A DNA stretch of 64,000 nt, taken from NCBI GenBank assembly GCA_010279815.1, contig QEOQ01000141.1:992096-1056095 (forward strand). The letters run 5' to 3'. Each line of letters begins with the position of its first letter. Within the stretch, counting starts at the first letter, position 1. Source of the DNA: Brachionus plicatilis (lineage: Eukaryota; Rotifera; Eurotatoria; Ploima; Brachionidae). The position numbers were made by a program, and so were the translations under genes. Below the pieces are notes generated by a model that saw nothing but the letters and a program-made list of their open reading frames with translations, was not told the origin of the DNA and made no database searches. Shown piece by piece: positions 51,401 to 63,400 of the stretch.

Positions 51401-53742
51401 AATCATAATTATATTTAAATAAGAGAGAAGTTAAATTTTTTGTCTTTGGTTAGAGGGAAAGAAAGATCATGAGGAAAAGATTTATGTAAGACCTGCAAAA
51501 AATCCTCAATAATTCCTCTACAATTGCAGAGAGGAGTCGGAAAATTGATGCAACGAGATTGAAAACCTAAATTGTACTCTTTTACTAATTATATATGTTT
51601 GTATTTTGATTTATATGCGGTTAAAATAAATTATGGGACATAATTTGGAGATTTAATTAAACTAACTTAGCATTATGTATGTAATTAGAAAATCAGTTCT
51701 CAAGAAATTCGGGGATAAAAACAAATTGGGATTTAATCGTGACGGGACATAATTGCGAGATGACTATAATTGCTAAATATTCTTAATTTACTTAAAGTTC
51801 TAAATTTTCTAAATTTATTTATTTTAAAAGAATTAAATAGAAGAATTAAAGAATTAAATGCATTGATAAAATTAAATTTTTTTTGAAATGTAGGATCAAA
51901 AAAAATTGATACTAAGAAAGATATATTCCATTTTCAACTTAAATATTTTTTATTTTTTAGATGTTATTTAAAAAAGTTAAAAAAGATATCTTAAAAATTA
52001 TTTAAGATTTGTAATAAAAGTACATAAAAACATGCCAATACATTTTTAAGAAATTATTTAAAAAAAAACGTTATGCTACAATTCAAGACTTGGGCCCTTT
52101 GCAGTTTGGTACTTGATCAATTGGTTAAAACACAGTAAATAAAAATTAGACCTCAATTTAGCCTAAAATTATCTAATTTTTATTTCTTTATAACTAATAA
52201 ATCTTATTTATTTTACTAATCACTTGAAATAAATTGAAAAATAAATTTAATTTTCAAAGTTTAAGTAATTTTCTATGACTCATAATCTTAAATACTAAAA
52301 AAGATCCCTTCAAGAAATTTATAGGAGATGTTAAAATACAAGTGTTTAAAATTTTGGTCATATCTGTTGTTAAATTTATTTCGAAAAATAAAATATGCCT
52401 AACCGATTAATTAATTAAATAGATAGAGAAAAAAGAACAATTTTTTTAGCTGATTCATTAATTTATTTTGCTGCTATTAATTTATTTATTTTAAGTGTTA
52501 AGTCAAATTTTACTATTTCAAATGTTTCAAAATTTAGTTAACTTTATGTTAGGAAAATTGAAGTTTCAGATCAAAATGTAAGATCAAAACGATCATTTAA
52601 ATTTTAAAACTTAATTAATCTAATGATTTTAATAATCTTTAAAAATAAATACTAAACATCACTAGACATGTTATGTCTAATAGTGGTTCACTTTCAAATT
52701 AACATCAAAATGATTGATTTCTAATTTATTATCAAAAACAAATCAATAATTTATATAATTCAGGTTAAGTTAATTCAAAAATTCAAATTTATAACTTTTA
52801 TATCCATTCATTCGAAATTAATTTTATTTATCCACTTAAATAAATTATAAATTTTAAAACAGTAAATTTTTTGTCTTTAAAAGAAAGTTTTCATTAAAAT
52901 CAATTAAAATATTTAAACTTATTAAAGATCAATAAAAAGTGACATTTTAAAATTTTAAAAATGAAAATAAACTTGATATGACATTTCAGGTAATTATTTT
53001 GGAAAAAATTTATTTTTTCTCTATTATTTAAAAAAATATTACAATTTATACTTAGATCTTTTTATCTTGATCTCAAACTTCAATTTGTCTTGTGCTATCA
53101 TTTAAAATATTATGTTATCATGTTTGATAACATTTTTCCTTGATAAATTTTTTTGTTATCCGCATGATTACAAAACCGGAGGTGACCAGTTTGATAACAA
53201 AACATGTTTCCGGGTAGATCCAAAATTTTACAATATCTGTTGTTATATATTTAGAAAAAAAAAATTTTTTTTAAATTGGTAGCCTAAAATTGACCAAATT
53301 TAATCCAATATTAATTTAGTGTTCATTTATGATTTCGGGATGAATAAAATATTTAAATTAAACTCCTACTTTGATTTATTAAATTAATTAAATTTTATTT
53401 TTAAAAGGTTCTTTAAAATATGAAAGTCGAAGTGTGCGTTCATCGGATAATTCAAGTTCTGGCAATGGAAGTGACGTTGAGCTTTTGTCGTCATCGAAGT
53501 CAAAGTCAAAATCAAAATCTTCATCAATTCATCGTCAGATTCAACAACAACAACTAAATTCTTACATGAAACAACAACAGACTAATTATTACGAAATTCA
53601 AACTATGGCTAGTATGAAAACGACCAAAATAAGCTCAATGCAGCAAGAGTTAAGGACTCTGGACAAGATACCACCCGAATTGAAGCGTAGTAAACCAAGT
53701 CTTGCCGACGCCGACTCTGAAATAAGCGTTCATTATATGTAA
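45471..53742 (+). CDS. DVL: Dishevelled
   Basis: Central cytoplasmic adaptor of canonical and planar-polarity Wnt signalling. Six exons, 45471-45886, 45963-46099, 46164-46731, 46785-46913, 49195-50513 and 53408-53742, give 967 residues. The DIX domain (1 to ~83) begins [20 protein letters not shown] and has [15 protein letters not shown] and [11 protein letters not shown] His/Ser/Asp-rich linker and a basic stretch ([15 protein letters not shown]) precede the PDZ domain (~334-425: [37 protein letters not shown]), which an intron splits before [12 protein letters not shown]. The DEP domain (~550-637) has [32 protein letters not shown] and [14 protein letters not shown]. The tail is Ser/Asn/Thr-rich with proline runs and ends [14 protein letters not shown]; vertebrate proteins end FFVDIM. 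Exons 1, 3 and 5 are much richer in G+C than the genome around them. Confidence 0.97.
46914..49194 (+). other. 2.3-kb intron inside the Dishevelled PDZ domain
   Basis: Far longer than usual here. It holds repeated (T)CAACACAA motifs between 47960 and 48260 and a TCGACT-rich fragment at 48908-49008, listed separately. No coding frame was seen. Confidence 0.6.
48908..49008. mobile_element. TCGACT-rich fragment, possible end of a hAT-like element
   Basis: About 100 bases contain six or more TCGACT / AGTCGA motifs. The right edge, read on the minus strand, begins TAGAGCTGTGAGTCGACTCG, which fits the general YAGNG start of hAT terminal repeats. The composition recalls the element at 59532-60129. 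No matching left end or target duplication was found, so this would be a solo or cut-down copy. Confidence 0.35.
50514..53407 (+). other. 2.9-kb last intron of Dishevelled
   Basis: No exon or element recognised. Two AAAACACGG blocks (about 50724 and 50749) and two AGCTCTAGG-like blocks (50856 and 51005) give its first 500 bases a mixed, less AT-rich look, perhaps an old insertion. A 22-bp palindrome around TTATCATGTTTGATAA lies near 53112-53133. Confidence 0.5.
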
Positions 53743-54465
53743 TTTATAGCTCTAATTCGGCACAATTTTTTTAACCAGTTTCCATTTTCACCCTTTTATT
53801 TTACAAATGCAGAGACCTCGGCTTGTTCCCAATGAAATTTTGTTATATTAAATTGTTTTGAATGAACTGTTTTTATTGTTTGAATTCTTTTTAATCTTTT
53901 ATTTAAGATTTGTTGTTGCTTGTTAGTCTGGCCATTTTACATCGCAGCTAATCACGGCCTTGGAAAGTTTAACTTATCCCGGCATTTTGAGTTTTTGTTA
54001 GTTGTGATTGCTCACGGATGTTTGTAGCTTAATTAAATAGGTCCTTTACAATCACGATATTGCTCAATACTTTTACTTTATTTTAATTTGTAATGCTCAT
54101 TTTTCTGGATTTTTTTTCTATACATTTTTTGTTACACTTGAATAGGAAACGCTTATTAAAATATAATTAATTCTTTCTATATATGATTTGGCTTTTTTAA
54201 GGTACAATTTTTATCAATGTAAATTTGAAAATAAATAATTTTTATAAAAATGTTTCAATTAACTTTTATTTATTAAATTCGTCATTTAAAAATATTTAAT
54301 GATTACTCTTAGAAAAATTTTAGTTAAAAAATTTATTTTAAAATAGACTTGACTTTTTTACAGAAAATTAGGATTTAGTTAAGTTTTTTTTTATTGGAAG
54401 ATTACATTTTTTTGAATAAATAAAAAATAAATTTATTTTAAATTCAAAAAACTTCAATTTCACAA
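53743..54465. other. Spacer between Dishevelled and CABIN1
   Basis: About 720 bases. The first part is the Dishevelled 3' UTR, with AATAAA near 54230 as a likely poly(A) signal; the rest must contain the CABIN1 promoter. Both genes run on the plus strand. No other feature was seen. Confidence 0.55.
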
Positions 54466-57400
54466 ATGAATTGCGGAGGACTACAGGCTCTGGGAAGCGA
54501 CTCAGAAATCAGCGAAGAAGAAGTGTTAAACGAATCGCTAAATGCAAAAAAAATACCAACTTCCGATTTAGCAGCAGAAAAGTCAAGCCAGGATAATAAA
54601 ACTGATTTTGAGCTAAGAAAAAAAGTATCGAAAAATTTTATCTTTGTTTTTTTTTAAACTTCATTGAAAGGAAACCGAAAATTTGTATGAATCTTATAAA
54701 GATGGACTCAAAAATTTGGCCAGCAAAGATTATGATTCTGCTAATAAAATATTCGAATCGATTCTATTAAACCCAATAATTGTAATTTTTAACAATTTCA
54801 ATACTGTTAATTTTGTCTAAATTTACTCTAAAGAATGCTAAACTTGAAGTACCTGATGAGATTGAAAAAGACTTACAAAAACTCAAATATATTTTACTGA
54901 AAAATCTTTCACTTATTCAAAATAAGCAATCAAAAAATTATAAATTTGCATTAGAGTATCTAATACAGGTATTGAATTGAATTAATTTTTTTTAAATAAA
55001 ATTAAAATTATTTGATAAGGCCGCCACTATTGATGGTACGGATATCAATTTGTGGTACGAGATTGGATGTCTTTCTCTAAAGATTGGAAGATTAATTGTT
55101 GCCAAAGTTTCGTTTGAAGAATGTTTAAATATTAACCCTCACCATTGGCCAAGCTTAGATCAATTAATTGTTATTTTGTTTTCTTTGGGAAATTATACCA
55201 GTAATTGGTAAAATTATACAGTTATCTTAATTTACAATTTTTTTTAAGATTCTCTTGAGTTTGTTTTTAATGCCTTACGAATGGACAAAGCTTACATTAA
55301 TGGCTTGATAATTCTAAAAAAAATTGAGTTCCTCAACGATTCAGAATTGACTACCAAGGTCAAAAAATTTACACAAAATGAATAGTATTTTAAATTAGAC
55401 ATTAAAAGAGTTATTAAATGAAAAAAAAAATTTAGTACCGATTGTGGAATTGATATTGATGAAATTCTTGACCAAGCATCAGAGCATTTGTACGACGATC
55501 TAATGAGCAGAGTCAGCAATATCAAAATTTTCTCAAATGAAAATTTAAATAAAATTAAACTAAACACAAATTGTGATATTAATTCAGTTGTTGAAATGTC
55601 TGATGAAATAAACAGGTATTCAAACTCTAAAAATTTTGTAATCTTTAGTCTTTGTTTACATTTTGCTTCTAAGCTGGAAGTCTCTTGGAAATTTTATATT
55701 AATGGTCATTCATGAAGGAAAATTTGTAAATATTTATAAAAAATAAATTTTAAAAATAAAAATACTATTTTAAGAATTTGCTTGAGAGATTTAAAATAAA
55801 AATTTCGACAAAAGATAAGGATGGTGAATTTATGGATTCTAATTCTAATGATGGTCAGTAACATTGATTAGAAATTTTTTAATATTATTTTATCATTTAA
55901 ATTTAGATAAAAAAGACGAGAATTCTAAAGACGAAAATTTAGCTCCAAATGAAAAGTCAAAAAAACGCAAACAAAAATTTGATTATGGCAGCATTGAAGA
56001 CGGCTGGTGGAAACGAAGATCACTTAGAGTTTGCCTAAAAGAAAAATTTTCAAAAATTTTACTTAATTTTCTTTCTAGAAAGGAATCGAAAAAAATGATC
56101 AAAATGATAAGAATATTGCTGATATTTTGAAAATATTTTTTTCAGATAACATGCTTTGGTTTGTTAAAAAAAATTTGTTAAATTTAATTTTTCTAAAACA
56201 GACAAATTTTTAGTGACATAAAAACTATAATGACCCCTTCCAAAAAAAGTTCATTCAATGAAAAAATGCTGTCTAAAAGTATTCGATTATTGGAAGAAGA
56301 TGAAACAGAACAAGTCGAGCATTTAATCTCTGACTTAACAAGCTCAGAAACAACATTATTTGAATTAATTAAATTATTTTTAAGCCGTTTGGCTTTAAAT
56401 TATAAAAGACAATGGTAACATTCTCGAATTATTTAGGATATTTATAAAATAACTTTAAAATAAAAGGTACGAGTTTTTAGATGATGTGTACTTAAATTTA
56501 TTTTGTTATTTAAATGAACAAATAGATTTCATTGAACTATTGAATGAGTAAAAAAAATTTTAAGAAATGAAAAATTAATTTTAAATCATTTTTAGGGATA
56601 GAAATTTTGAAGATTTTTGTACTCTGGCACCTATAATAATTTGTTACTTGGAACTAAAATTTTCAAATTATAAACTTGAAATCGAATCACAAAATTCAGA
56701 TGATGAAGATTTGGATCGATCGATTGAACCAAGAAATTCGAAAATGGATCGCTTGATATTTTACACAATTGAATTCGAAAATTTGTGCGAGAATATTTTA
56801 AGAAGGAACTCGGAGAATTCTGAAAACAATCAAGATATCATAAAGACTCTTTTGGCTAGAAGTAGCGAATAAATTAATAAAAAATAACTTGTAATAAATG
56901 AATTTTTTAAAGCCTATTCATTAAACTTGTATGCCAGCTGCAATTTTCACTACTTAGACCTTTCAAGTGAATATTACGAGACAAAAATTTGTGAACAATT
57001 GGAAGGACAAAGTGAAAGCTTTATCATTGGAATATCAAAAATATTTCAAGTAATTACAAAAGGTAAAATAGATTTTTATTATTTAAAAATTAAATTGTTT
57101 ATCTTAAATTAAAGAAAGTATTAGAGAATTTTTAAAACAAAACAAAAAAAACAATATTTTCAAATTAAACAATCGTATTGAGAAATTTTTCAATGAGGGA
57201 AATTATCAACTAGTGATCGAAAGCTTACAAGATTTTGCAGAAACTCACAAACTAGTATATTCTAAAAATTTCAATTTTTTTTTTATTTATTCAATTTTTA
57301 ATTTAAGCCTTTGGACAATTCTAAATTTAATCCAAAAATTTTTTCATATTTTATCAAAAGCTTGACAAAACCGCCAAATGGTGACGAAGTCAAATGTGCA

Positions 57401-60400
57401 TACTTTTGCCGAAAATTTCTTAAAGATTGTATTCATTATCTAAAAGAAGAAATTAGAAATTTGGCTTTAAATCAAAGTTTAGAGCAAAGCGAAATTACTG
57501 AAAATGAAAATGTTGAAAAATTTGGATATCTCTCCGATATTTCTGTCTTCATTTGCGATATATTGGATATTCTTTATTCGTGGGTATTTGAAAACTGCCT
57601 TTTTTAATTTAATTTTTTTAATATTAGGCTCGAATCTTCTAACAAAGAAGACCAATTTGAAACTGATTATGAGTCTGAAAATATTAGAACCAGAGAAAGT
57701 ATATGGCTAATGAATCAAATCATGTCGATTTATTTTGACAGTAGTAACGATTTGGCTATAAAATTGGATCTTAAAGCCAAACCATTAAAAGCTTTTTTCA
57801 TACTTTTTGACATAATTGAGAAAAAAAATTCAAAATTAAACACTGCAGAGTATCTTTTGTTCATTCATGAATATCTTGCAAGGTTTTTTATTTAAATTGA
57901 AATAAAAATGACGCTATTTTACGGGCAATGTGAAATTTTAGTAATAAAAGAAAAAAATGTTTTTCTTAGTGTAGAAAAATGGTTTTACAAACAGTACAAT
58001 ATTGTGTAAATTTGTACAAACGAATTCTTAGCTCTTCAAAAACTCATTTTCGTAATTTTTTGCATATTTTAATAAAAAGTTTATTGATATTGTACATTAT
58101 ACAGGAAATTGCAGAGTTTAGAATTCTTTAGTACAAATTTCTACAATATTCAAAACCTTTTTTCTACAATTAGAAAAATAAATTTTTTCCTCTTTGTATT
58201 AAAATTTCACATTGCCTATTTTACGCGCTAATACAAAGTGACGTTATAAACTCTCTGGTTATTCCAGGAGACACAAAGACACTTAACTGTTTGAAATTAT
58301 TTGTATTATCTTCTCTAAAGAAAAAAATTTTTTGAAATTTTTTTATAAAATAGCGCTATTTGTATTTTATTGATTTATATTTTTAAAATTTTTTAATTTC
58401 CAATTAAAGAAACGGATTTTGTGGTTGTAATGGTGGAGAATTTCTGACATTTGGTATAGAAAAACTTATAAAATTCAAACTGGAATGTGAGTTTTGTTCG
58501 ACAAACAAAAATTTAGAAATATACAAGAGAGAAATCGACGAAGAAACGAATAAAAGTGACAAAACTTCGACTAAAGGTTCAGATGATGACAAAAATATTT
58601 GTTTATGCTCTGATTTTGATGAGCTATTGGAACAATTTTTTTATTGCTTGTTTGGCTTTAGGAAAAAATCTGCCAAACACCTTAAAAATCACTCAAGAAT
58701 CACTAAATCATTTGATGTCAATAATTGTTGGAATCTTTACTATTTTTATCAACCCAACAAGTTTCCTGAATACGATGACTTGCCTAAATTTTCTCTTACT
58801 TCAGAAGTAATTTGAAAGAATCTATTCTAGGTCTTGAAAATTTTTCTTTCTACTTAGATAAATGACTTGATGAGGGATATTTTGGTTTTAATAACTGGTT
58901 CAAATATTGATGATGAACTTGACAAATGTACGTCAGAATTTATTCAAGGGGCACATGATTTCGACTCACTGGACCAAGTTCTGGATAATCTTTCAAAAAA
59001 ATATTATAAAAAGTAATTTTAATTGAAACTGTAAATTTTTAGGAAGAAAAAAATTCGGTAGATTATACTCCATTCTGCATTATTTTACAGCCAAATTCAA
59101 ATTTTTTTGAAAGTTTCGAAATTGTTGTGTAAAATCAAAACCATATAAAACATATTTAAATAAAATCAAAAATTTATTTGATTGTAGATTATTTACTGAA
59201 GTTAATATTTGATTGTATAAAATTTTAAAGTAGAGAAAAATTCGGTCTTGTAAAATTTACAGCAGTATCTCAATAAGAGTTTTTCCTTATTAAATTCTTA
59301 ATCTTCATCTAGGACAAAATCTACAATTAATTTTTACATATTTTTAAAATTCTCATTCAAAGCTTCAAAACGCATCAAATTTTTAAATAAGATGAAAAAT
59401 TATTTAGGTAGAAAGAAGCTCAGCAAAATGTTTAAAATATGACTGAAAACATCAGTTGTCTATTTTGTCCCAATAAATGTAATAAAAAAAATTTTAATTC
59501 TGATATTTAATTTTATGAGCTTTCTTATCTTTAGTGTTGGCAATTGATATCAATAATCGATTCAATAATCGACTAACTTTAAATCGACTAATTTTTTTTA
59601 GTCGACTATTAAATCAAAAAATTTTTTCTAGATGCCTATAATACTAAGATAGAAACTACGATAAGTAGTGTTGGTAATCGACTCCAATCGATTGTCAAAT
59701 TTAATAAATCGACTAATTTTTTTTAGCCGATTTTTATTTTAGTCGACTATTAAATCGAATATTTTTTTCTAGATGACCATAATACTTCTAATTTATCTCG
59801 AAATTAAAGTTAGGAAAGCAAAAAATATTATTTATAAAATATTTTTTTATTTTGCTTTAAATCTTAAATTTTAAATCAATTAAAAACCTTTTTTGTTAAA
59901 AAATAATATTTTTTGCCTTCCTAAATTTTAATTTCGAGATAAATTAGGAGTTTTATAGTCATCTAGAAAAAAATATTCGATTTAATAGTCGACTAAAATA
60001 ATAATCGGCTAAAAAAAATTAGTCGATTTAATATTCGACTAAAAAAAATTAATCGATTTAATAATCGACTAAAAAAAATTAATCGATTTATTAAATTTGT
60101 CAATCGATTGGAGTCGATTACCAACACTACTTATCTTAGTTTCATCCTGTATTGCCCCAAAAAAGTAGACTTAAAAAATAACATGATCAAGAAGCAGAAT
60201 TTTTTCAGAAAGAATTTTTTGTTTTTTTCAACAGTTTTATAAGTTCGCAATTCTTTTTTTAAGCTATTTTAGTTTACTTTAATTATTTTTTTCAATCGCC
60301 TCTAAATAAATAGCATTTATAGGTTTTCTTTCATACAGGCCAATAATTTGGGTTCAAATAACTCAAATTGAGATTGCGATGTATTTTTGACAAGAAAAAA

Positions 60401-63400
60401 CCTTTGCACAATTTGATCCACGAAAAAAGCTACCACAATTTTACATTTTTTGATGATTTTTTAGTTGTTGTTTTTTAATATTCTAAAATTTTAGCCAAGA
60501 AGCTGAATTCAAGGATATATATTACTACCTTGGAGACTACAATTTTAAGATTGAAAAGGAAAAAGATCGAAAAAATCGGTATTGAAACAATCTTGCCAAT
60601 TTTGATAAAAAATTAAATTTTTATCTAAGATTTATTTACAACTATTTCATAAAGGATTTACTTCTGAATAAAGACAGAGTTGACTCATGGGCAACACTTG
60701 GACTTTACAAAAGTTCGGAAACATTACTATTTTATACAGAAAGCGTAAAATTTTTATTCAAAAAATTTATTTTAATATTATAATAATACTTTTAGGGTAA
60801 AATAATCAAAACAGAAGCTGATGTGAATGAGTTTATGTCTGAGGTTGAATTGTCAATAGTTTTCTTTAGAAAAGCAGCACAATATCGAAGGCCAAATGAC
60901 CACACTTTTTTGGTAGAGTTCGGACTTTTTCTCTATCAAATGAGTTCACTTACCTCTAGATTGCTGAGAATGGTTTTTTAAAATAAAATCAATGTTTAAT
61001 TAAATTTTTCTAAAATTTACCTAAGAATCGCTTGATTGGTTTTTTTGAAAACGAAAAAATAAAAAAAGAACTTGAAGGAAAAAAAATTGATTATCTCAAA
61101 TTGGCAAATGAAGCTTATCAGCAATTGTTTACATTCAAAGTCAAAGTTGATCAAGAACCCATTAATCAAGATCCATTTCAACAGGAAAATTTAGCCGAAG
61201 AAGCGTCTTTAGCTTCCTCGTCTAGTGAGAAAAAATCTAAAAAAGATCAGAGTGAATACAATGAGGAAGAATGGCTTCAAAATTATATGCTTGGCAAAAT
61301 TAAAGAAAAATTAAAAGCGCCCATAATGGAATCTTTGAAACATTACAAACAAGCATATGAAATATTAGATCAAAACATTAGTATTTATTTGAAAAAAATA
61401 ACTTACAAATCAAAAAGTTGCTATAATTTGGAAGCTAATGAAGTAATTTAAAATAAATCTTAAACTAATTTTTCATTTAATATTTTTTCAGATGTTTTAT
61501 AGGATTTATACATTGACCTTAAAAAGATTAGAGGATATTGTGTCAAAGCCGAATTGTGAACAAGAATTGAACGAGTTGTCAAATTTTTTGGAAAATCTGG
61601 TAGATACTAGATTTGTCAAAGCTCATAATGACTTTGATTTGGATGAAATAAGCATGTTTTTACATGAAAATGTATTTTCATCAAGTCAAAAGCTAAATGA
61701 TATTGAGCATAAAGGTAACTAAAATTTACTGCTTATGTGAAAAATGGCTCATATTGAGATGAGAGCTTTTTGTATCATGAGTTCATTTTTAAATTCTATT
61801 TTTAAAACATTGATAAAGATATTACTTAAGATAGGCTCTATTTATGAATTTCCAATCTTTTAATACGTTTTTTAAAAGAAACATTTTATATTAAAATTTT
61901 TGAAATACTAACAAAAAAAGAAGAAGCGAAAGACTCGCATAACGTTATAAGAAAATAATAAATAATCGACAAAATTAATAATTAACTCAAATTTATTTAC
62001 CAAGATCAAGAAAAAGTTTAACACTTCGAAATCTATTAACTGAATCATTGATTATGTTTTATATCAAAATTTGAAAAAGTAAGACGTACCAATAAAAAGG
62101 GTAGTAGAAATAAATTAAATAAAATAATTTGTGATGCCAAACCAGCAAATTTTTCTATAAATAAATTTAAGTTAAATTTATTTATAGATTTTGACTATAA
62201 AACTATAGTTTCTTTTCTAAACATCAAAATTGCTTTTAAGTCAAGTCATTGACTAAAATTTTAGTCTTTAAATCAATTCTCAAATTTCCTGTCGGAAAAA
62301 AACTGACTTGTTTTTTTAAGTTGTTTAGTTCAAATATTTATTAGAATCCTTAAAAAATTTGTAAATTTTTGAATATGTTTTAGAGATTTTTTTATGCGCT
62401 TATAAATCAATAATTATTTATTTATTTATTTTATTTATTTAATTCAAATTAACCTCCATTAGGAGAAGTAAAATAAAAATTAAAATTAAAGTTTTGCATA
62501 AAAATAAAAAGAAAGTAAAATTAAATACAGATAAAAGTAGAAAAAGAAAAAGATATAGTTATTTATAATAATTATGTATTTTAAAATTTGTAAAAATATT
62601 TGTCAATTTAAAAAATATAGTTGTGAATAAATTAATCAAATTAATTATGAGCAAAAAAAAGTGTTGGTTATTTAGATTTTTAATAATAATTTCTGTGAAA
62701 AGATTTTATTAAAAGGTTAATTTTTTTTGGAAGCTATAAATTATAAAAATTTAATTATAGCTTTTTTTTTTCATTCAGAGATTAATTTTTCTTTCACTCC
62801 ATCGATTTGCTTGTTTTTGGTAGTGCTAGGAAGCTGAATTGGTCAAAAAGCCTTTCATCTTTGCATAAAAATAATCACTTCTCATATACTGGAATTATAT
62901 AGAGATTGAGAAGACCCTAAAGCTTGATTTGGTTTAGATTTTGAAATGAAATTAAAAATATCAAAAATTTTAAGGAGCACATTTTAATATTTTTTCAATC
63001 AAAATTGCTTAAAATTAAATTTATTTAGATCTTTTCCTTAATTGTGTATGTATATGTGTTACTGGTCTTGGTCAAATTTTAAAGAGATTTTCGCAGCATT
63101 ATAGATCGTTGTACCGACTTGCATTCTTTTACACCAAATTTTTTGATTTTAAAGTAAATATATCGTGAATAAATTTTTTCCAATTTAAAATTTGTTTTAG
63201 AATCTAGAAGTGGCCAAAAATCTTCTACTAGGAATTTCTGGGTGGAACTCTCTTCCTTACATGCCATGTTCTGGATACTTCCAGGAGAGAAACAGAGCCA
63301 ACTTCTACTACGTAATTTAATAATTTAATGCTTAATATCTTTTGTTTTATTTATGATTACAGGGAATTTGGAAAATATCCACTAATACAAATGAAGAACA

